This document shows positions 32,011 through 41,115 of a stretch of 64,000 nucleotides of DNA, in pieces. A program made the translations under genes and the position numbers. The stretch lies in assembly GCF_019947135.1 (NCBI RefSeq), contig NZ_JAGSHT010000021.1:1-64000 (forward strand), read 5' to 3'. The stretch comes from Occultella gossypii (lineage in GTDB: Bacteria > Actinomycetota > Actinomycetes > Actinomycetales > Beutenbergiaceae). The notes under the pieces are model-generated. The model was not told the DNA's origin. It searched no databases and saw nothing but the letters and a program-made list of their open reading frames with translations. Numbering within the stretch: the stretch's first letter is position 1; every line of letters starts with the position of its first letter.

Positions 32011-32092
32011 GCCGAGTCAGTCGAGTAGGCGTCGAATCAGCCGTCTGAGACATCACACCCGGCTGACTCGAAGGCTTGGCGACTGACTCGGC
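32011..32092. promoter_or_regulatory. 82-bp nested inverted repeat
   Basis: Outer arms 32011-32023 and 32080-32092 (GCCGAGTCAGTCG and its complement) are perfect over 13 bp. Inner arms 32032-32043 and 32060-32071 (TCGAATCAGCCG, CGGCTGACTCGA) match at 11 of 12. Equal 8-bp spacers separate inner from outer arms on both sides. All four arms carry the same GAGTCAG-type core, so it reads either as two nested palindromic sites for a dimeric or tetrameric regulator or as one long RNA hairpin. Confidence 0.7.
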
Positions 32093-32159
32093 AGGGCCCC
32101 GGGGAGGGCGCCGACCATGGGCGGTCCACCTGGGGTTCGTCGGGTACTGGGCGGCACCC

Positions 32160-33782
32160 CTAGCGAGGGCCGCGCAGCCGGTGCTCGTGAGCCCAGGCGG
32201 CCGCCGCGGTGCGGGAGGAGACGCCGATCTTGGCGAAGATGTTCGCCAGGTGTCGGTCCACCGTCTTGACGCTGATGAACAGGGCGGCGGCCGCGTCGCG
32301 GTTGCTGGCGCCGGCGGCGATCAGCCGTAGCACCTCCGCCTCCCGTGCGGTCAGCCCACCGGGCAGCGGGCCGGCGTCGAGGCGCGCCACGTCCGGCGCC
32401 GCACCGAGCTCGCCGTAGATCGCGACCGCCGTGGCCAGGTCGGACTCCGCGGCGGCCTCGTCCCCGAGGCCGGCGTGGGCGAGGGCGCACAACTCGTAGA
32501 TCCTGGCCGTCTCGTACCGGGCACGCAGCGCACGGTAGCCCGCGGCAGCGCGGCGAAGCACGGGCAGCGCCTCCTCGTGGCGGCCCTGGGCCACCAGCAC
32601 GGCGGCCCGCGCGTGCACCGCCCAGGTGCGGAACCCCTCGGTGGCGAAGTCGGCGGCGACCGCCTCAAGCTCGCCGCAGAGCCGGTCGGCCTCCTCGGTG
32701 TGGCCCAGCGTGAGGGCGATCTCCACGGCCGGGCCGAGCAGCCGGGCCGAGGACAGCCGGTCCCGGCCGGCCAGCGCGGCCCGCAGCGCCGCCGAGGCCT
32801 CGCGGGCACGGCCGCCGGCCAGCTCGAGCAGAGCCGCACCCGGCTGGGTCTCCGCGCCCAGGTCCCGGGCCCGGTCGAAGGCCGCACGGGCGCCGCCGGC
32901 ATCTCCCCGCAGCCGCCGGATCTCGCCGAGCTGGTAGTAGGCCTCGCCCGCCACCCAGTTGTTCAGACCCGTCAGCTCCGCGCCGCTGCGCTCGATGCCG
33001 GCCTCCGCCGTCGACCAGTCCCCTTCGGTGCACAACAGCTGCAGGCGGTGCACGCGGCAGATCCCGGAGTACACCACCTCGCCGTGGAACTGCTCGCACC
33101 ACTGCTCCGTGGCCGCGGTCCAGGCGCGCATCCGGCTCAGGTCGCCGAGACTGTGGCAGGTGTGGATCACGGTGCAGTAGACGTCGCCGGCCCACTCGGC
33201 CGGCATCTGCCCGGCGAGCACCGGCAGCATCGCCTCATCGAGTTGCGCGAAGCCGGCCGCCGGGTTGCCCGTGTGCGCATCGGCGAGCCCGGAGAGCACC
33301 AGGCCGAGGGAGGTCAGCTGGGGCGCGTGCAGGCGCTGTCCCATCTCCTTCAGGGTCACGGCCGTCTCGCGGGCCGGGCCGAGGCCGTAGAAGTCCAGCC
33401 CGACGATCGCGTCCAGGTAGCGCAGATAGCCGTGCTCGACGCCCTCCGGCAGGTCGGCCAGGATCCGGCGGGCGCGGCTCACCCATCCCGAGGCGATCAC
33501 CAGATCCCCGCGGATGAACCAGAGCAGCCCAAGGTTGAGCGCCTTGTTCGCCGCACCGGCGAGATCGCCCTCCTGCTGGAACCGGTTGTAGACGTCCTCG
33601 GAGAGCTCCAAGGATTCCCGCGCCCGGCCGACCCACCAGCACACCCGGCTGAGCAGGTCCAGGTCCGCCGTCGGGAGCGTGCCGAGGTCCCGGGCCCTGG
33701 ACAGGTCCCGGTGCGCGACCTGCCAGTCCCCATGGGCGAACGCCAGTCGCCCCGTGTCCAAGACCGCCGTGAGATCGTCCAT
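32160..33782 (-). CDS. TPR-type LuxR-family regulator (copy 2)
   Basis: The 540-residue protein has GGAG 6 nt before ATG 33782. Long helical TPR-like repeats (for example LRYLDAIVGLDFYGLG and ARYETARIYELCALAHAG) are followed by a LuxR helix-turn-helix at about 478-535 (LTAREAEVLRLIAAGASNRDAA, then SVKTVDRHLANIFAKIGVSSR). It is related to the regulator at 25189 across its whole length. It lies upstream of the PQ-loop and methyltransferase genes, its probable targets. Confidence 0.9.
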   Translation of the reverse strand: MDDLTAVLDTGRLAFAHGDWQVAHRDLSRARDLGTLPTADLDLLSRVCWWVGRARESLELSEDVYNRFQQEGDLAGAANKALNLGLLWFIRGDLVIASGWVSRARRILADLPEGVEHGYLRYLDAIVGLDFYGLGPARETAVTLKEMGQRLHAPQLTSLGLVLSGLADAHTGNPAAGFAQLDEAMLPVLAGQMPAEWAGDVYCTVIHTCHSLGDLSRMRAWTAATEQWCEQFHGEVVYSGICRVHRLQLLCTEGDWSTAEAGIERSGAELTGLNNWVAGEAYYQLGEIRRLRGDAGGARAAFDRARDLGAETQPGAALLELAGGRAREASAALRAALAGRDRLSSARLLGPAVEIALTLGHTEEADRLCGELEAVAADFATEGFRTWAVHARAAVLVAQGRHEEALPVLRRAAAGYRALRARYETARIYELCALAHAGLGDEAAAESDLATAVAIYGELGAAPDVARLDAGPLPGGLTAREAEVLRLIAAGASNRDAAAALFISVKTVDRHLANIFAKIGVSSRTAAAAWAHEHRLRGPR

Positions 33783-33921
33783 GATCTGCTCCGCAACAAA
33801 CGGTACGCGCGTCCGACGGCGGCGGGTCGGCTTTTGCGAAGCCGTCGCCCTGGTCGTAGAGGACAGGGCCTGACCGCTATCGCGCCTAGCCTGGAGTCAA
33901 TACGACGGCGAAGGGAAGCCG

Positions 33922-35097
33922 ATGGCGGCACGAGGCGACGACTGGGAGCGGGTCCTGGCGGGCCGGCTGGCGACGCACCGCCTGCTGGAGGCGGCGTCGA
34001 CCGGAGCCGACCGCTCGACGGCGATCACCGCCGTCGTCGACGCGATCGTGGGGGCACACGCCCAGGTGATGGTGGCCGGCGAGACCTCCATCGGGCTACG
34101 GGTGGACGGCGCGACCCGAACCGACGTGCGCCACGCGCTGGCACAGGACCGCACCCTCGTGAAGGCCCACGGCCCGCGCGGGACGGTGCACCTGCTCTCC
34201 GCGGGCGGCCTGTCCCGGTGGGTCGGCGCGATGGGCTGGATCGGGACCGCCGGGCCGACCCCGCCTCCGGCCATGCGACTCACCCCCGAGCGGGCCGACG
34301 CGGTCCTGGCGGCGCTCGGGTCGGTCCTCGCCGGAGCCGAACTGACCGTCGACGAACTCGACGAGGCCGTCATCGGCGCAACGGGCCCATGGGCCGGTGA
34401 CCTCGTGATGCCGGCGTTCGGGGGCTACTGGCCGCGCTGGCGGCAACTGATCGGGACGGCCGGGCACCTCGGTGTGCTCTGCTTCGGGCCACCGCGGGGC
34501 CGGAAGGTCACCTACACCAGCCCGCGCACCTGGCTGCCCGGGTTCGACCCGCAGCCGGGGCTGGACGCCGCCGTCGACCTCGTGCACACCTACCTGGCCG
34601 CCTTCGGGCCGGCCACCGCCGCCGAGTTCGCGAAGTGGCTCGCGATCCGCCCGGGCCGGGCCGCGGAACTGTTCGCGCAGGCGGAGGCGGACCCGCGCCT
34701 GGAACGGGTGGACCGGGACGGTGCCGGTTGCCTGCGCGTGGCCGGCCCCCCCGACGTCGAGCCGCGGCGCGGCCAGGTCCGCCTGCTCCCGCTGTTCGAC
34801 GCCTACGGGGTGGGCAGCCAGCCGCGGGAGCGGATCTTTCCGGGCCGGGCGACCGAGCGCGCGCTGGCCGGCGGGCAGGCCGGGAACTTCCCGGTGGTCC
34901 TGCTCGACGGCGTGGTGGCCGGCGTCTGGCACCAGCGCCTCACCGGCAGCCGGGTGAAGATCACGGTGGAGATGTTCGACGAGCCCACCGCCACGCGGCG
35001 CCGTGCGATCGAGGAGCAGGTGGCTCGCGTGGCCGTGGTGCTCGAGGCGACGTCGGAGTTGACGTTCGGGCCGATCACGGTCGGCGCCCACGCCTGA
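33922..35097 (+). CDS. Winged-helix DNA-binding-domain (HTH_42/AlkZ-like) protein
   Basis: The product has 391 residues; ATG 33922 follows GAAGGGAAG. The fold marks of the HTH_42 family are present: an N-terminal HRLLEAAS helix and GAHAQVM, LRVDGATRTDVRHAL, KAHGPRGTVHLL, GPATAAEFAKWL, LLPLFDAYGVG and a C-terminal GVWHQR. AlkZ interstrand-crosslink glycosylases carry a QxQ catalytic motif; here the matching place reads HAQV with a single Gln, so glycosylase activity is doubtful. Many actinobacteria have several such paralogues of unknown role. Confidence 0.88.
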   Translation: MAARGDDWERVLAGRLATHRLLEAASTGADRSTAITAVVDAIVGAHAQVMVAGETSIGLRVDGATRTDVRHALAQDRTLVKAHGPRGTVHLLSAGGLSRWVGAMGWIGTAGPTPPPAMRLTPERADAVLAALGSVLAGAELTVDELDEAVIGATGPWAGDLVMPAFGGYWPRWRQLIGTAGHLGVLCFGPPRGRKVTYTSPRTWLPGFDPQPGLDAAVDLVHTYLAAFGPATAAEFAKWLAIRPGRAAELFAQAEADPRLERVDRDGAGCLRVAGPPDVEPRRGQVRLLPLFDAYGVGSQPRERIFPGRATERALAGGQAGNFPVVLLDGVVAGVWHQRLTGSRVKITVEMFDEPTATRRRAIEEQVARVAVVLEATSELTFGPITVGAHA

Positions 35098-35121
35098 AGC
35101 CTCCGGGTTCGGCCGTCGCCG

Positions 35122-36714
35122 TCATGCGTCCCGGAGGATGCGGTCCGCGGCCAGCCAGCCGACGGCCATGACGGGCGCGGCGGTGTTGCCCGAGACCTGG
35201 GTGGGAAGGACAGACGCGTCGGCGATGCGCAGACCCTCGATCCCGCGGACACGGAGGTCGGAGTCCACGACGTCGTCATCCTCCGGTCCCATCGCAGCCG
35301 ATCCGACGGCGTGATAGATGCCGCCGCCGGTGTCGACGGAGTACCTGAGCACCTCCTCAGGGGTCGACACGTCCGAGCCCGGATACTCCTCGTCGAGGAT
35401 GTAGTCCGCGATGGGCCCCTGGGCGAAGACCGTCCGCGCGGTATCCAGGATGGTCGACGTGACCCTGCGGTCCTCCTGGTCCTCCAGGAATCTGGCCTCG
35501 ATGACCGGCACGTTCTCGGGGAGCCGGCCGGACAGGTGGACGGAACCGGCGGTGTTGGGGCTGATCTGGTAGCCCATGAACATGATCCCCGAGTGCTTGG
35601 CCAGCTTCATCGTGGCGCTGGTCGTATCGAGCGCCATCGGCACGAAGAGCCCCTGGATGTCGGGCTGATCGAGCTTCGGGTCGGACTTGAAGTGCGTCAT
35701 CAGGTCGTAGCCGCCGGTCGAGATGGGGCCCTTGTGGTTGAGCAGGTACTTGAAGCCCTCCCAGCCCTGCTTCAGGACGCTGTTGAGTTCCTGGGTCGGA
35801 CCGATCTGCCGCTTGAGGCGCACCTGGGTCGCCACTCCGCGCTGCTCGATGACGCGTTCGCCCACGTTGGGGCTCTCCACCACCATGTCGACGCCGGCGC
35901 CGTGCAGGATGTCGCCACGGCCGATCCCGGATCGTTCGAGCAGGAGCGGTGTCTCGACCGTACCCGCTGAGAGGATGACCTCCTTGCGTGCCCTGTAGTC
36001 GTGGGTCTGCTGGCCATTCTGTGCGCGGATACCGACCACGCGCTTGCCCTCGATCAGCAGGTAGCCCGCGCGGGTGCGGGTCTGGATCGTCAGGTTGCGA
36101 CGGTGGCGGATGGGACGCACGAAGGCGCTGTAGGCGCTGGTGCGCCGGCCGTCCTTGATCGTCGAGGGGGTGAAGCCGACCCGCTCGGTCTCGACGGCGT
36201 TCATGTCCTCGACGCGGTCCCACCCGTGCGACTGTGCCGACGCGAGCATCGCGGTGACCACTTCGTCGGGGTTCTCGACCACGGACACGCCCAAGGGTCC
36301 GCCGGACCCGCGGCTGTCCGAGGCGCCGAGGTTGTGGTCCTCCATGCTCCGGTAGGCGGCCAGGACCTGGTCCCAGCCCCATCCGGGGTTCCCACGGTCG
36401 ACGAGGCCGTCGAAGTCCGCCCTCGTCCCGCGCGACCACATCATGCCGTTCACCGAAGTCGAGCCGCCCAGCATCTTGCCGCGGGTCCATTCCTCGATCT
36501 GGCCGCTCGGCCCGATCGGCTGGGTCTTGTAGTGGTAGGTATAGCGATCACCCTTCAGGGTGAAGAAGAAGCCCTTGGGGATGTAGTGCATCGGGTTGCT
36601 GTCGCCACCGCCGTACTCCAGGAGCAGGACCTCGTTTCCGGGGTCCTCGGACAACCGGTTCGCCAGGACCGAACCCGCCGCGCCGGCGCCGACGATGATG
36701 TAGTCGTAATCCAT
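35122..36714 (-). CDS. GMC-family oxidoreductase (choline dehydrogenase-like)
   Basis: The product has 530 residues. Start ATG 36714 (MDYDYIIVGAGAAGSV) is preceded by AAAGGGTGAG. The FAD-binding GAGAAGSVLANRL is followed by the GMC signature near 85 (GKMLGGSTSVNGMMWSRG), the second signature ILSAGTVETPLLLERSGIG and the C-terminal VGSAAMGPEDD and ADASVLPTQVSGNTAAPVMAVG active-site region. In that signature the usual His is the one in YHAVGSAAMG. It oxidises an alcohol. It is divergent from a TetR gene with an operator between them, so it is probably substrate-induced. Confidence 0.94.
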   Translation of the reverse strand: MDYDYIIVGAGAAGSVLANRLSEDPGNEVLLLEYGGGDSNPMHYIPKGFFFTLKGDRYTYHYKTQPIGPSGQIEEWTRGKMLGGSTSVNGMMWSRGTRADFDGLVDRGNPGWGWDQVLAAYRSMEDHNLGASDSRGSGGPLGVSVVENPDEVVTAMLASAQSHGWDRVEDMNAVETERVGFTPSTIKDGRRTSAYSAFVRPIRHRRNLTIQTRTRAGYLLIEGKRVVGIRAQNGQQTHDYRARKEVILSAGTVETPLLLERSGIGRGDILHGAGVDMVVESPNVGERVIEQRGVATQVRLKRQIGPTQELNSVLKQGWEGFKYLLNHKGPISTGGYDLMTHFKSDPKLDQPDIQGLFVPMALDTTSATMKLAKHSGIMFMGYQISPNTAGSVHLSGRLPENVPVIEARFLEDQEDRRVTSTILDTARTVFAQGPIADYILDEEYPGSDVSTPEEVLRYSVDTGGGIYHAVGSAAMGPEDDDVVDSDLRVRGIEGLRIADASVLPTQVSGNTAAPVMAVGWLAADRILRDA

Positions 36715-36765
36715 TCTGCTCACCCTTTGCAAGATAGTTGAAGCTTGGTGTATCAGTGTAGCTCA

Positions 36766-36818
36766 AAACGGGGACAAATCCACGTTTCGTGGTCAGTTCG
36801 TCGCCACTGGCCTAGATT
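36766..36818 (+). promoter_or_regulatory. TetR operator and leaderless tetR promoter
   Basis: AAACGGGGA (36766-36774) and TCCACGTTT (36779-36787) are inverted copies with one mismatch around CAAA. Directly after it, TGGTCA (36790-36795) and TAGATT (36813-36818) are 17 bp apart, and the tetR ATG follows 7 nt later. The operator would control both divergent promoters. Confidence 0.7.
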
Positions 36819-36825
36819 GGTCCCT

Positions 36826-37491
36826 ATGACCGCAACGGAACGCAGGCCGCGGAGGGACCAGCAGCGCAACCGCGAGGCCCTCCTGTCCGCGGCACGAGAG
36901 TCGTTCGCGAGTCAGGGCATCGGCGCACCCCTGGACGTCATCGCCCGGCGCGCGGGCCTGGGCAACGCCACCCTCTACCGACACTTCCCCACTCGACGTG
37001 CCCTCGTCGTCGAGATCCTGCGAATGAACCTCCAGCGCAGTTCGGCTGTGCTCGCCGTGGCCCTGCGCCGGCCTGCAGGCTGGGACGGGCTGGTCGACTA
37101 CCTGTCCTGGCTCTTCGCCGAGCAGATCGACAACGCCGCCTATATGAGCGCGCTCCGTGCCGTTCCCTCCGGGCAGGACGAGGAGGTCGACGCCGTCCGG
37201 GACCAGACTTTCGCCGACCTCAACCAGCTCATCGGTCGCGCCAAAGCCGAAGGCGCGATGCGAGCGGACCGCTGGATCGAGGACATCCTCCTCGCGCTCA
37301 CCCTGAACGAGACCCTCGCCACCACCGGCCACCGCGACGCGCGCAGTGCCTCGCAACGGTTCCTCGAACTCACCCTCGCGGCACTCGCGACGGAGTCGGC
37401 AGCCGCCGAGTCGCCCGATGAACCCGCCGCCGTTCTCGCCCTCCGCGGCACCCTGGGAACCGAGCTCGCCGGCCTTCCGGCGCCCGAGTAA
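36826..37491 (+). CDS. TetR-family regulator of the GMC oxidoreductase
   Basis: The 221-residue protein has a helix-turn-helix at about 17-60 (REALLSAARESFASQGIGAPL, then IARRAGLGNATLYRHFPTRRALV) and a C-terminal domain of the SbtR-like group (FAEQIDNAAYMSALRAVPSG). ATG 36826 is chosen for the -10 box 7 nt upstream. It probably represses the divergent GMC gene and itself. Confidence 0.93.
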   Translation: MTATERRPRRDQQRNREALLSAARESFASQGIGAPLDVIARRAGLGNATLYRHFPTRRALVVEILRMNLQRSSAVLAVALRRPAGWDGLVDYLSWLFAEQIDNAAYMSALRAVPSGQDEEVDAVRDQTFADLNQLIGRAKAEGAMRADRWIEDILLALTLNETLATTGHRDARSASQRFLELTLAALATESAAAESPDEPAAVLALRGTLGTELAGLPAPE

Positions 37492-37680
37492 CAGGGGAAG
37501 CGCCGCCGACGACGCCCAACGGTCAGCCTCCCTGCCGCGCTCGAACCGTGAGCGCGCACGCCTGATCCGGACCGGTTACCGCGACGAGGCGGTCGCACGC
37601 TAGCGTTCGACCAGCTTGCCCGCGTGGTCCGCCGGACCGTGCCGTCGGCGGCCGGACGTCCCGTGATCCCGAGGCGAGAG

Positions 37681-38397
37681 GTGAGCACCTTGCTCGACCT
37701 GGTCGGCGCGATCCTGCCCTTCGGGCTCGGCGTCTCGGTGAGCCCGGTACCGATCATCGTCAGCGTGCTGATCCTGCTCTCGCCGCGCTCGCGGGCGAAC
37801 GGCATCGCCTTCCTGCTCGGTTGGGCGGTCGGGATCGCGGCGGTGGTCACGGTCCTCACCCTGCTCGCGGGCTACCTGCCCACCGACTCCTCCGACGGCC
37901 CGAATCCCGCGGCCGGCGTGCTCCAGCTCGCGCTCGGCGTGTGGTTGCTGGTCCTGGCCCGGCGCAAGTTCCGACCCACCGAGTCCGAACCCGGTCCGGA
38001 TGCCGAGCTCGACCCGGACACGGGTCTGCCGGTCCCGCAGCTGCCCGGCTGGATGTCCTCGATCGCGAGCACCACGCCCGTGCGGTCGCTGCGCAGCGGA
38101 CTGCTGTTCGCGGGAGCCAACCCGAAGAACGTGGCGTTCGCCGCCGGCGCCGCCATCACGATCGGCACGGCCGGTCTTGGGGCCGGAGACATCGCCCTGC
38201 TGCTCGTGATCTACACAGTGATCGCTTCGCTGACCGTGGCCGTTCCGGTCGGGCTGCACCTGCTGTTCCCGGTGCGCACGGAAAAGCCGCTGCGCGCGCT
38301 CGAGGTGTGGCTCATGCGCAACAACACCACGATCGCCGTGGTGCTGTTGCTCGTCTACGGCGTCCTGCTGATCGGGCAGGGGATCGCGAGTTTCTAA
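37681..38397 (+). CDS. GAP-family (SfLAP, sulfolipid-addressing-like) membrane protein
   Basis: The 238-residue protein is taken from GTG 37681 (VSTLLDLVGAILPFGLGVSVSP), preceded by GAGGCGAGAG. Six hydrophobic segments, the early GLGVSVSPVPIIVSV, an acidic central linker and GANPKNVAFA in the second half match the GAP/SfLAP family, which exports polar lipids in mycobacteria and resembles LysE-type exporters. Its stop overlaps that of the converging glycosylase gene by 4 bp. Confidence 0.88.
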   Translation: MSTLLDLVGAILPFGLGVSVSPVPIIVSVLILLSPRSRANGIAFLLGWAVGIAAVVTVLTLLAGYLPTDSSDGPNPAAGVLQLALGVWLLVLARRKFRPTESEPGPDAELDPDTGLPVPQLPGWMSSIASTTPVRSLRSGLLFAGANPKNVAFAAGAAITIGTAGLGAGDIALLLVIYTVIASLTVAVPVGLHLLFPVRTEKPLRALEVWLMRNNTTIAVVLLLVYGVLLIGQGIASF

Positions 38398-39320
38398 GCG
38401 CGACGCGGCAGGTGGGTGCGCACCGCCATCCGAGGACCGCGCCGCGGGGGCGCCACCCCGCTGAGCATCACGAGGCGTTGCACCCGGCCGCGATGCGGAC
38501 GGAACGGTTCGAGCAGGACCGCCAGTTCGCCGTCGTCCACTATCGCTCCGGTGAGCGCCCACCCGACGTTCCGGGCCACGTGATAGTCGCCGAAGCTCAC
38601 TGCGTCGGCGTCGCCGAACACGCGCGAGCGCACCTCGGCGCTGGTCCAGGTGCCTACGCCCGGCAACGACCGCAGGGCGCGGTCGGCGTCCGCGGAGGTG
38701 CCGCGCGTGAGCCGTTCCAGGGACGGTGCCACGCGGGCCGCCCCTACGATCGCGCGGGAGCGCGCCGGGTCGATGCCCAGGTGCAGCCACTCCCAGCTCG
38801 GGATCGCCGCCAGCACCTCCGGCGCCGGCGGCACCCGTAGGCCGTGCGCGCCGGCGGGACCGGGCGCCGGTTCGCCGAAGCGCTGCACGAGGCGGCGCCA
38901 CGAACCGAAGGCCTCGGCCCCGGTGACCTTCTGCTCGATGACGGTCGGGACCAGCGCCTCCAGCACCTGGTGGGTGCGGGTCAGCGGCAGGTGCGGGTGC
39001 CGGCGTGCGAGCGGGCCGAGGGTCGGGTGGCCGCCGACGTCGAACCCGGCCGGGTCGTCGAACGCGCCGAGCATCGCGGGGACGGCGTCGAGGACCCAGG
39101 CGGCGCCGTCGCCCCAGGCCATCGCGAGCACCGGCCCGCCGCCGTCGGACTGGCGCACCCGAAGCGCGGCCGGGCCCTGTGGCGTGAGCAGCCCCCGCCA
39201 GTAGGTGCCGGGACCTTCCCGTTTGAAGCACGGGTCGTGGGCGCCGCGGCGCAGCACGGACAGGGTCGGCCCGAGCGGGGTCGGCCGGGTCGGCTGCCAG
39301 GTGCGCTCCAGCCCACTCAT
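38394..39320 (-). CDS. AlkA-like DNA-3-methyladenine glycosylase
   Basis: The 308-residue protein starts at ATG 39320. The HhH-GPD fold is visible: LVPTVIEQKVTGAEAFGSWRRL, then the hairpin-helix-hairpin LRSLPGVGTWTSAEV and a catalytic Asp in SFGDYHVARNVGWAL. It would excise alkylated bases in base excision repair. It is longer than the minimal domain, with an extra N-terminal beta domain as in AlkA. It is separate from the other repair gene (ogt) in this window. Confidence 0.9.
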   Translation of the reverse strand: MSGLERTWQPTRPTPLGPTLSVLRRGAHDPCFKREGPGTYWRGLLTPQGPAALRVRQSDGGGPVLAMAWGDGAAWVLDAVPAMLGAFDDPAGFDVGGHPTLGPLARRHPHLPLTRTHQVLEALVPTVIEQKVTGAEAFGSWRRLVQRFGEPAPGPAGAHGLRVPPAPEVLAAIPSWEWLHLGIDPARSRAIVGAARVAPSLERLTRGTSADADRALRSLPGVGTWTSAEVRSRVFGDADAVSFGDYHVARNVGWALTGAIVDDGELAVLLEPFRPHRGRVQRLVMLSGVAPPRRGPRMAVRTHLPRRA

Positions 39321-39460
39321 GACGCGAGTGTAGGCACGCCGAGGCCCGGCCGGAGCGGCGGCTGGGCGCGGCGCCGGCGGCACGGTCGGAGGTATCCCTC
39401 CGTGGATCTCCCTCGGGGGAGGGATCCGCGGCCGGGGCCGCCGGTGCCACGCTCGATGAC

Positions 39461-40042
39461 ATGAACCTCGCCGACCGCTTCATGCCGATTGCTGAGTTCT
39501 CCGAACGGCACGCACGCGTCATCGACGCGCCGCGCGACGCCGTGTGGGATGCCGTCACGGACTTCAGCTTTCGCGATCTGCGCCTCGCGGCCCCGCTGTT
39601 CGCGGCCCGGGCTGTGATCGGGATCGCGGCGAACGGGCGGCGGTACTCCACGCCCAAGGGCGAGATGTTCATCCCTCTCGCCGAGGATCGGGGCAGGCAG
39701 CGCGTGCTGGGGCTGCTCGGCCGGTGGTGGCGCTTCGGCGGCGCCGACGCCCGGGCCGACGTGCGCGACGCCGAGACGTTCGAGGCGTTCGACGAGCCCG
39801 GCTACGGCAAGGCGATCCTGGTCTTCGAACTGGAGGACGCCGGGCCGGGGCGCACACGCGTGGTGACCCGGACCCGGGTCGTGACGACCGACGCCGGCGC
39901 ACACCGCGCGATGACCCGGTACTGGCGGCTGATCCGCCCGGGCAGCGGGTTCATCCGCCACCTCATGCTCCGGGCGGTCGAACGGCGGGCGCGGGCCGCG
40001 GGGTCGACGGCGACCGGACGCTGGTCCTCGGAACTCGTCTGA
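39461..40042 (+). CDS. SRPBCC-fold protein
   Basis: The 193-residue protein has an opening typical of SRPBCC proteins (SERHARVIDAPRDAVWDAVTDFSF) and the late TRTRVVTTDAGAHRAMTRYWRLIRPGSGFIRHLML, broken by a turn after TDAG. There is no signal peptide. The fold binds lipids or hydrophobic ligands in the cytoplasm; the ligand is unknown. A weak CACGCT box lies 7 nt before the ATG. Confidence 0.82.
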   Translation: MNLADRFMPIAEFSERHARVIDAPRDAVWDAVTDFSFRDLRLAAPLFAARAVIGIAANGRRYSTPKGEMFIPLAEDRGRQRVLGLLGRWWRFGGADARADVRDAETFEAFDEPGYGKAILVFELEDAGPGRTRVVTRTRVVTTDAGAHRAMTRYWRLIRPGSGFIRHLMLRAVERRARAAGSTATGRWSSELV

Positions 40043-40092
40043 AGGGTGGTCGGGTCGGCCGCGCGGGGGCGCCGAGAGCTACGGTTCGTGGC

Positions 40093-41115
40093 ATGGAGAC
40101 CTCGGCTGCCACGGGCGCGCCCACCACCATCCGCTGGGGCATCATCGGCGTCGGGAACGTCACCGAGGTCAAGAGCGGCCCCGGGTTCCGCCAGGCCGAC
40201 CGATCCGAGCTCGTCGCGGTGATGCGACGGGACGGCGCCAAGGCGGCGGACTACGCGCGCCGGCACGGCGTGCCGCGCTGGTACGACGACGCCGATGCCC
40301 TCATCCACGACGACGAGGTCGACGCCGTCTACATCGCCACCCCGCCGGACTCCCACCGGGACTACGCGGTCGCCGTCCTCGAGGCCGGCAAGCCGGTCTA
40401 CGTCGAGAAGCCGATGGCCCGCACGACCGCCGAGTGCGAGCAGATGAACGCCGCCGCCGAGCGGGCCGGACTGCCGCTGTTCGTCGCGTACTACCGGCGC
40501 GCGATGCCGCGCTTCGCCAAGGTCAAAGAACTGCTCGACGGCGCAGCGATCGGTTCGGTGCAGGCCGTCGCCATCCGTAACCAGCAGCCCGCGCCGATCG
40601 ACGAGGGCGGCGACATGCCCTGGCGGGTGAACCCCGAGATCTCCGGCGGCGGCCACTTCGTGGACCTCGCGTCCCACACCCTGGACCTGCTCGACCACCT
40701 GCTCGGCCCGATCGCCCGGGTCAGCGGCTACGCCGCGAACCGGTCCGGGCGCTACCCGGCCGAGGACCTGGTCAGCGCCGCGTTCGAGTTCGGCTCCGGC
40801 GTCGGTGGGACGGGGCTGTGGTGCTACGCGGCCGGGGAGTACCGCGACGAGGTGGAGATCGTCGGGGACGCCGGCTCGCTGACGTTCTCGACGTTCGCGC
40901 AGGAGCCGCTCCGGCTGGTGCGCGGTGGCAGCGAGGAGTCCATCGAGGCGCCGTACCCGGCGACCGTGCAGCAACCCTTGATCCAGGCGGTCGTCGACGA
41001 GCTCACCGGGGTCGGCGCGAGTCCGAGCACCGGGACGAGCGCCATCCGCACCGCCCGGATCATCGACACCCTGCTGGCCTCCTACCGCGCCGAGCACGGG
41101 CTGACGTTCTCCTGA
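40093..41115 (+). CDS. Gfo/Idh/MocA-family oxidoreductase
   Basis: The product has 340 residues. ATG 40093 is chosen over the long upstream frame, which runs through the preceding gene; TACGGT lies 7 nt before it. Motifs are the NAD-binding WGIIGVGNVTEVKSGPGF, the strand AVYIATPPDSH, the EKPMA motif with catalytic Lys (VYVEKPMARTTAE), and a C-terminal beta domain with GGGHFVDLASHTLDLL containing the conserved Asp/His. Sugar or inositol derivatives are typical substrates. It is coupled by a 1-nt overlap (TGATG) to a TSUP permease gene. Confidence 0.93.
   Translation: METSAATGAPTTIRWGIIGVGNVTEVKSGPGFRQADRSELVAVMRRDGAKAADYARRHGVPRWYDDADALIHDDEVDAVYIATPPDSHRDYAVAVLEAGKPVYVEKPMARTTAECEQMNAAAERAGLPLFVAYYRRAMPRFAKVKELLDGAAIGSVQAVAIRNQQPAPIDEGGDMPWRVNPEISGGGHFVDLASHTLDLLDHLLGPIARVSGYAANRSGRYPAEDLVSAAFEFGSGVGGTGLWCYAAGEYRDEVEIVGDAGSLTFSTFAQEPLRLVRGGSEESIEAPYPATVQQPLIQAVVDELTGVGASPSTGTSAIRTARIIDTLLASYRAEHGLTFS

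Larger units (their letters stand above)
31852..32159. promoter_or_regulatory. 308-bp control region of the second LuxR module
   Basis: No gene is seen here. From the PQ-loop gene outward it holds the shared promoter motif at 31887-31900, a direct repeat GATTCGC upstream of it, a terminator-like hairpin at 31969-31988, and the nested inverted repeat at 32011-32092. The last follows the LuxR regulator gene, which ends at 32160. Confidence 0.6.

Noticed and set aside
37600-39672. 690-residue minus-strand open frame
   Set aside because: It covers several real genes in other frames (GAP-family and AlkA-like) and is Arg/Gln/His low-complexity.
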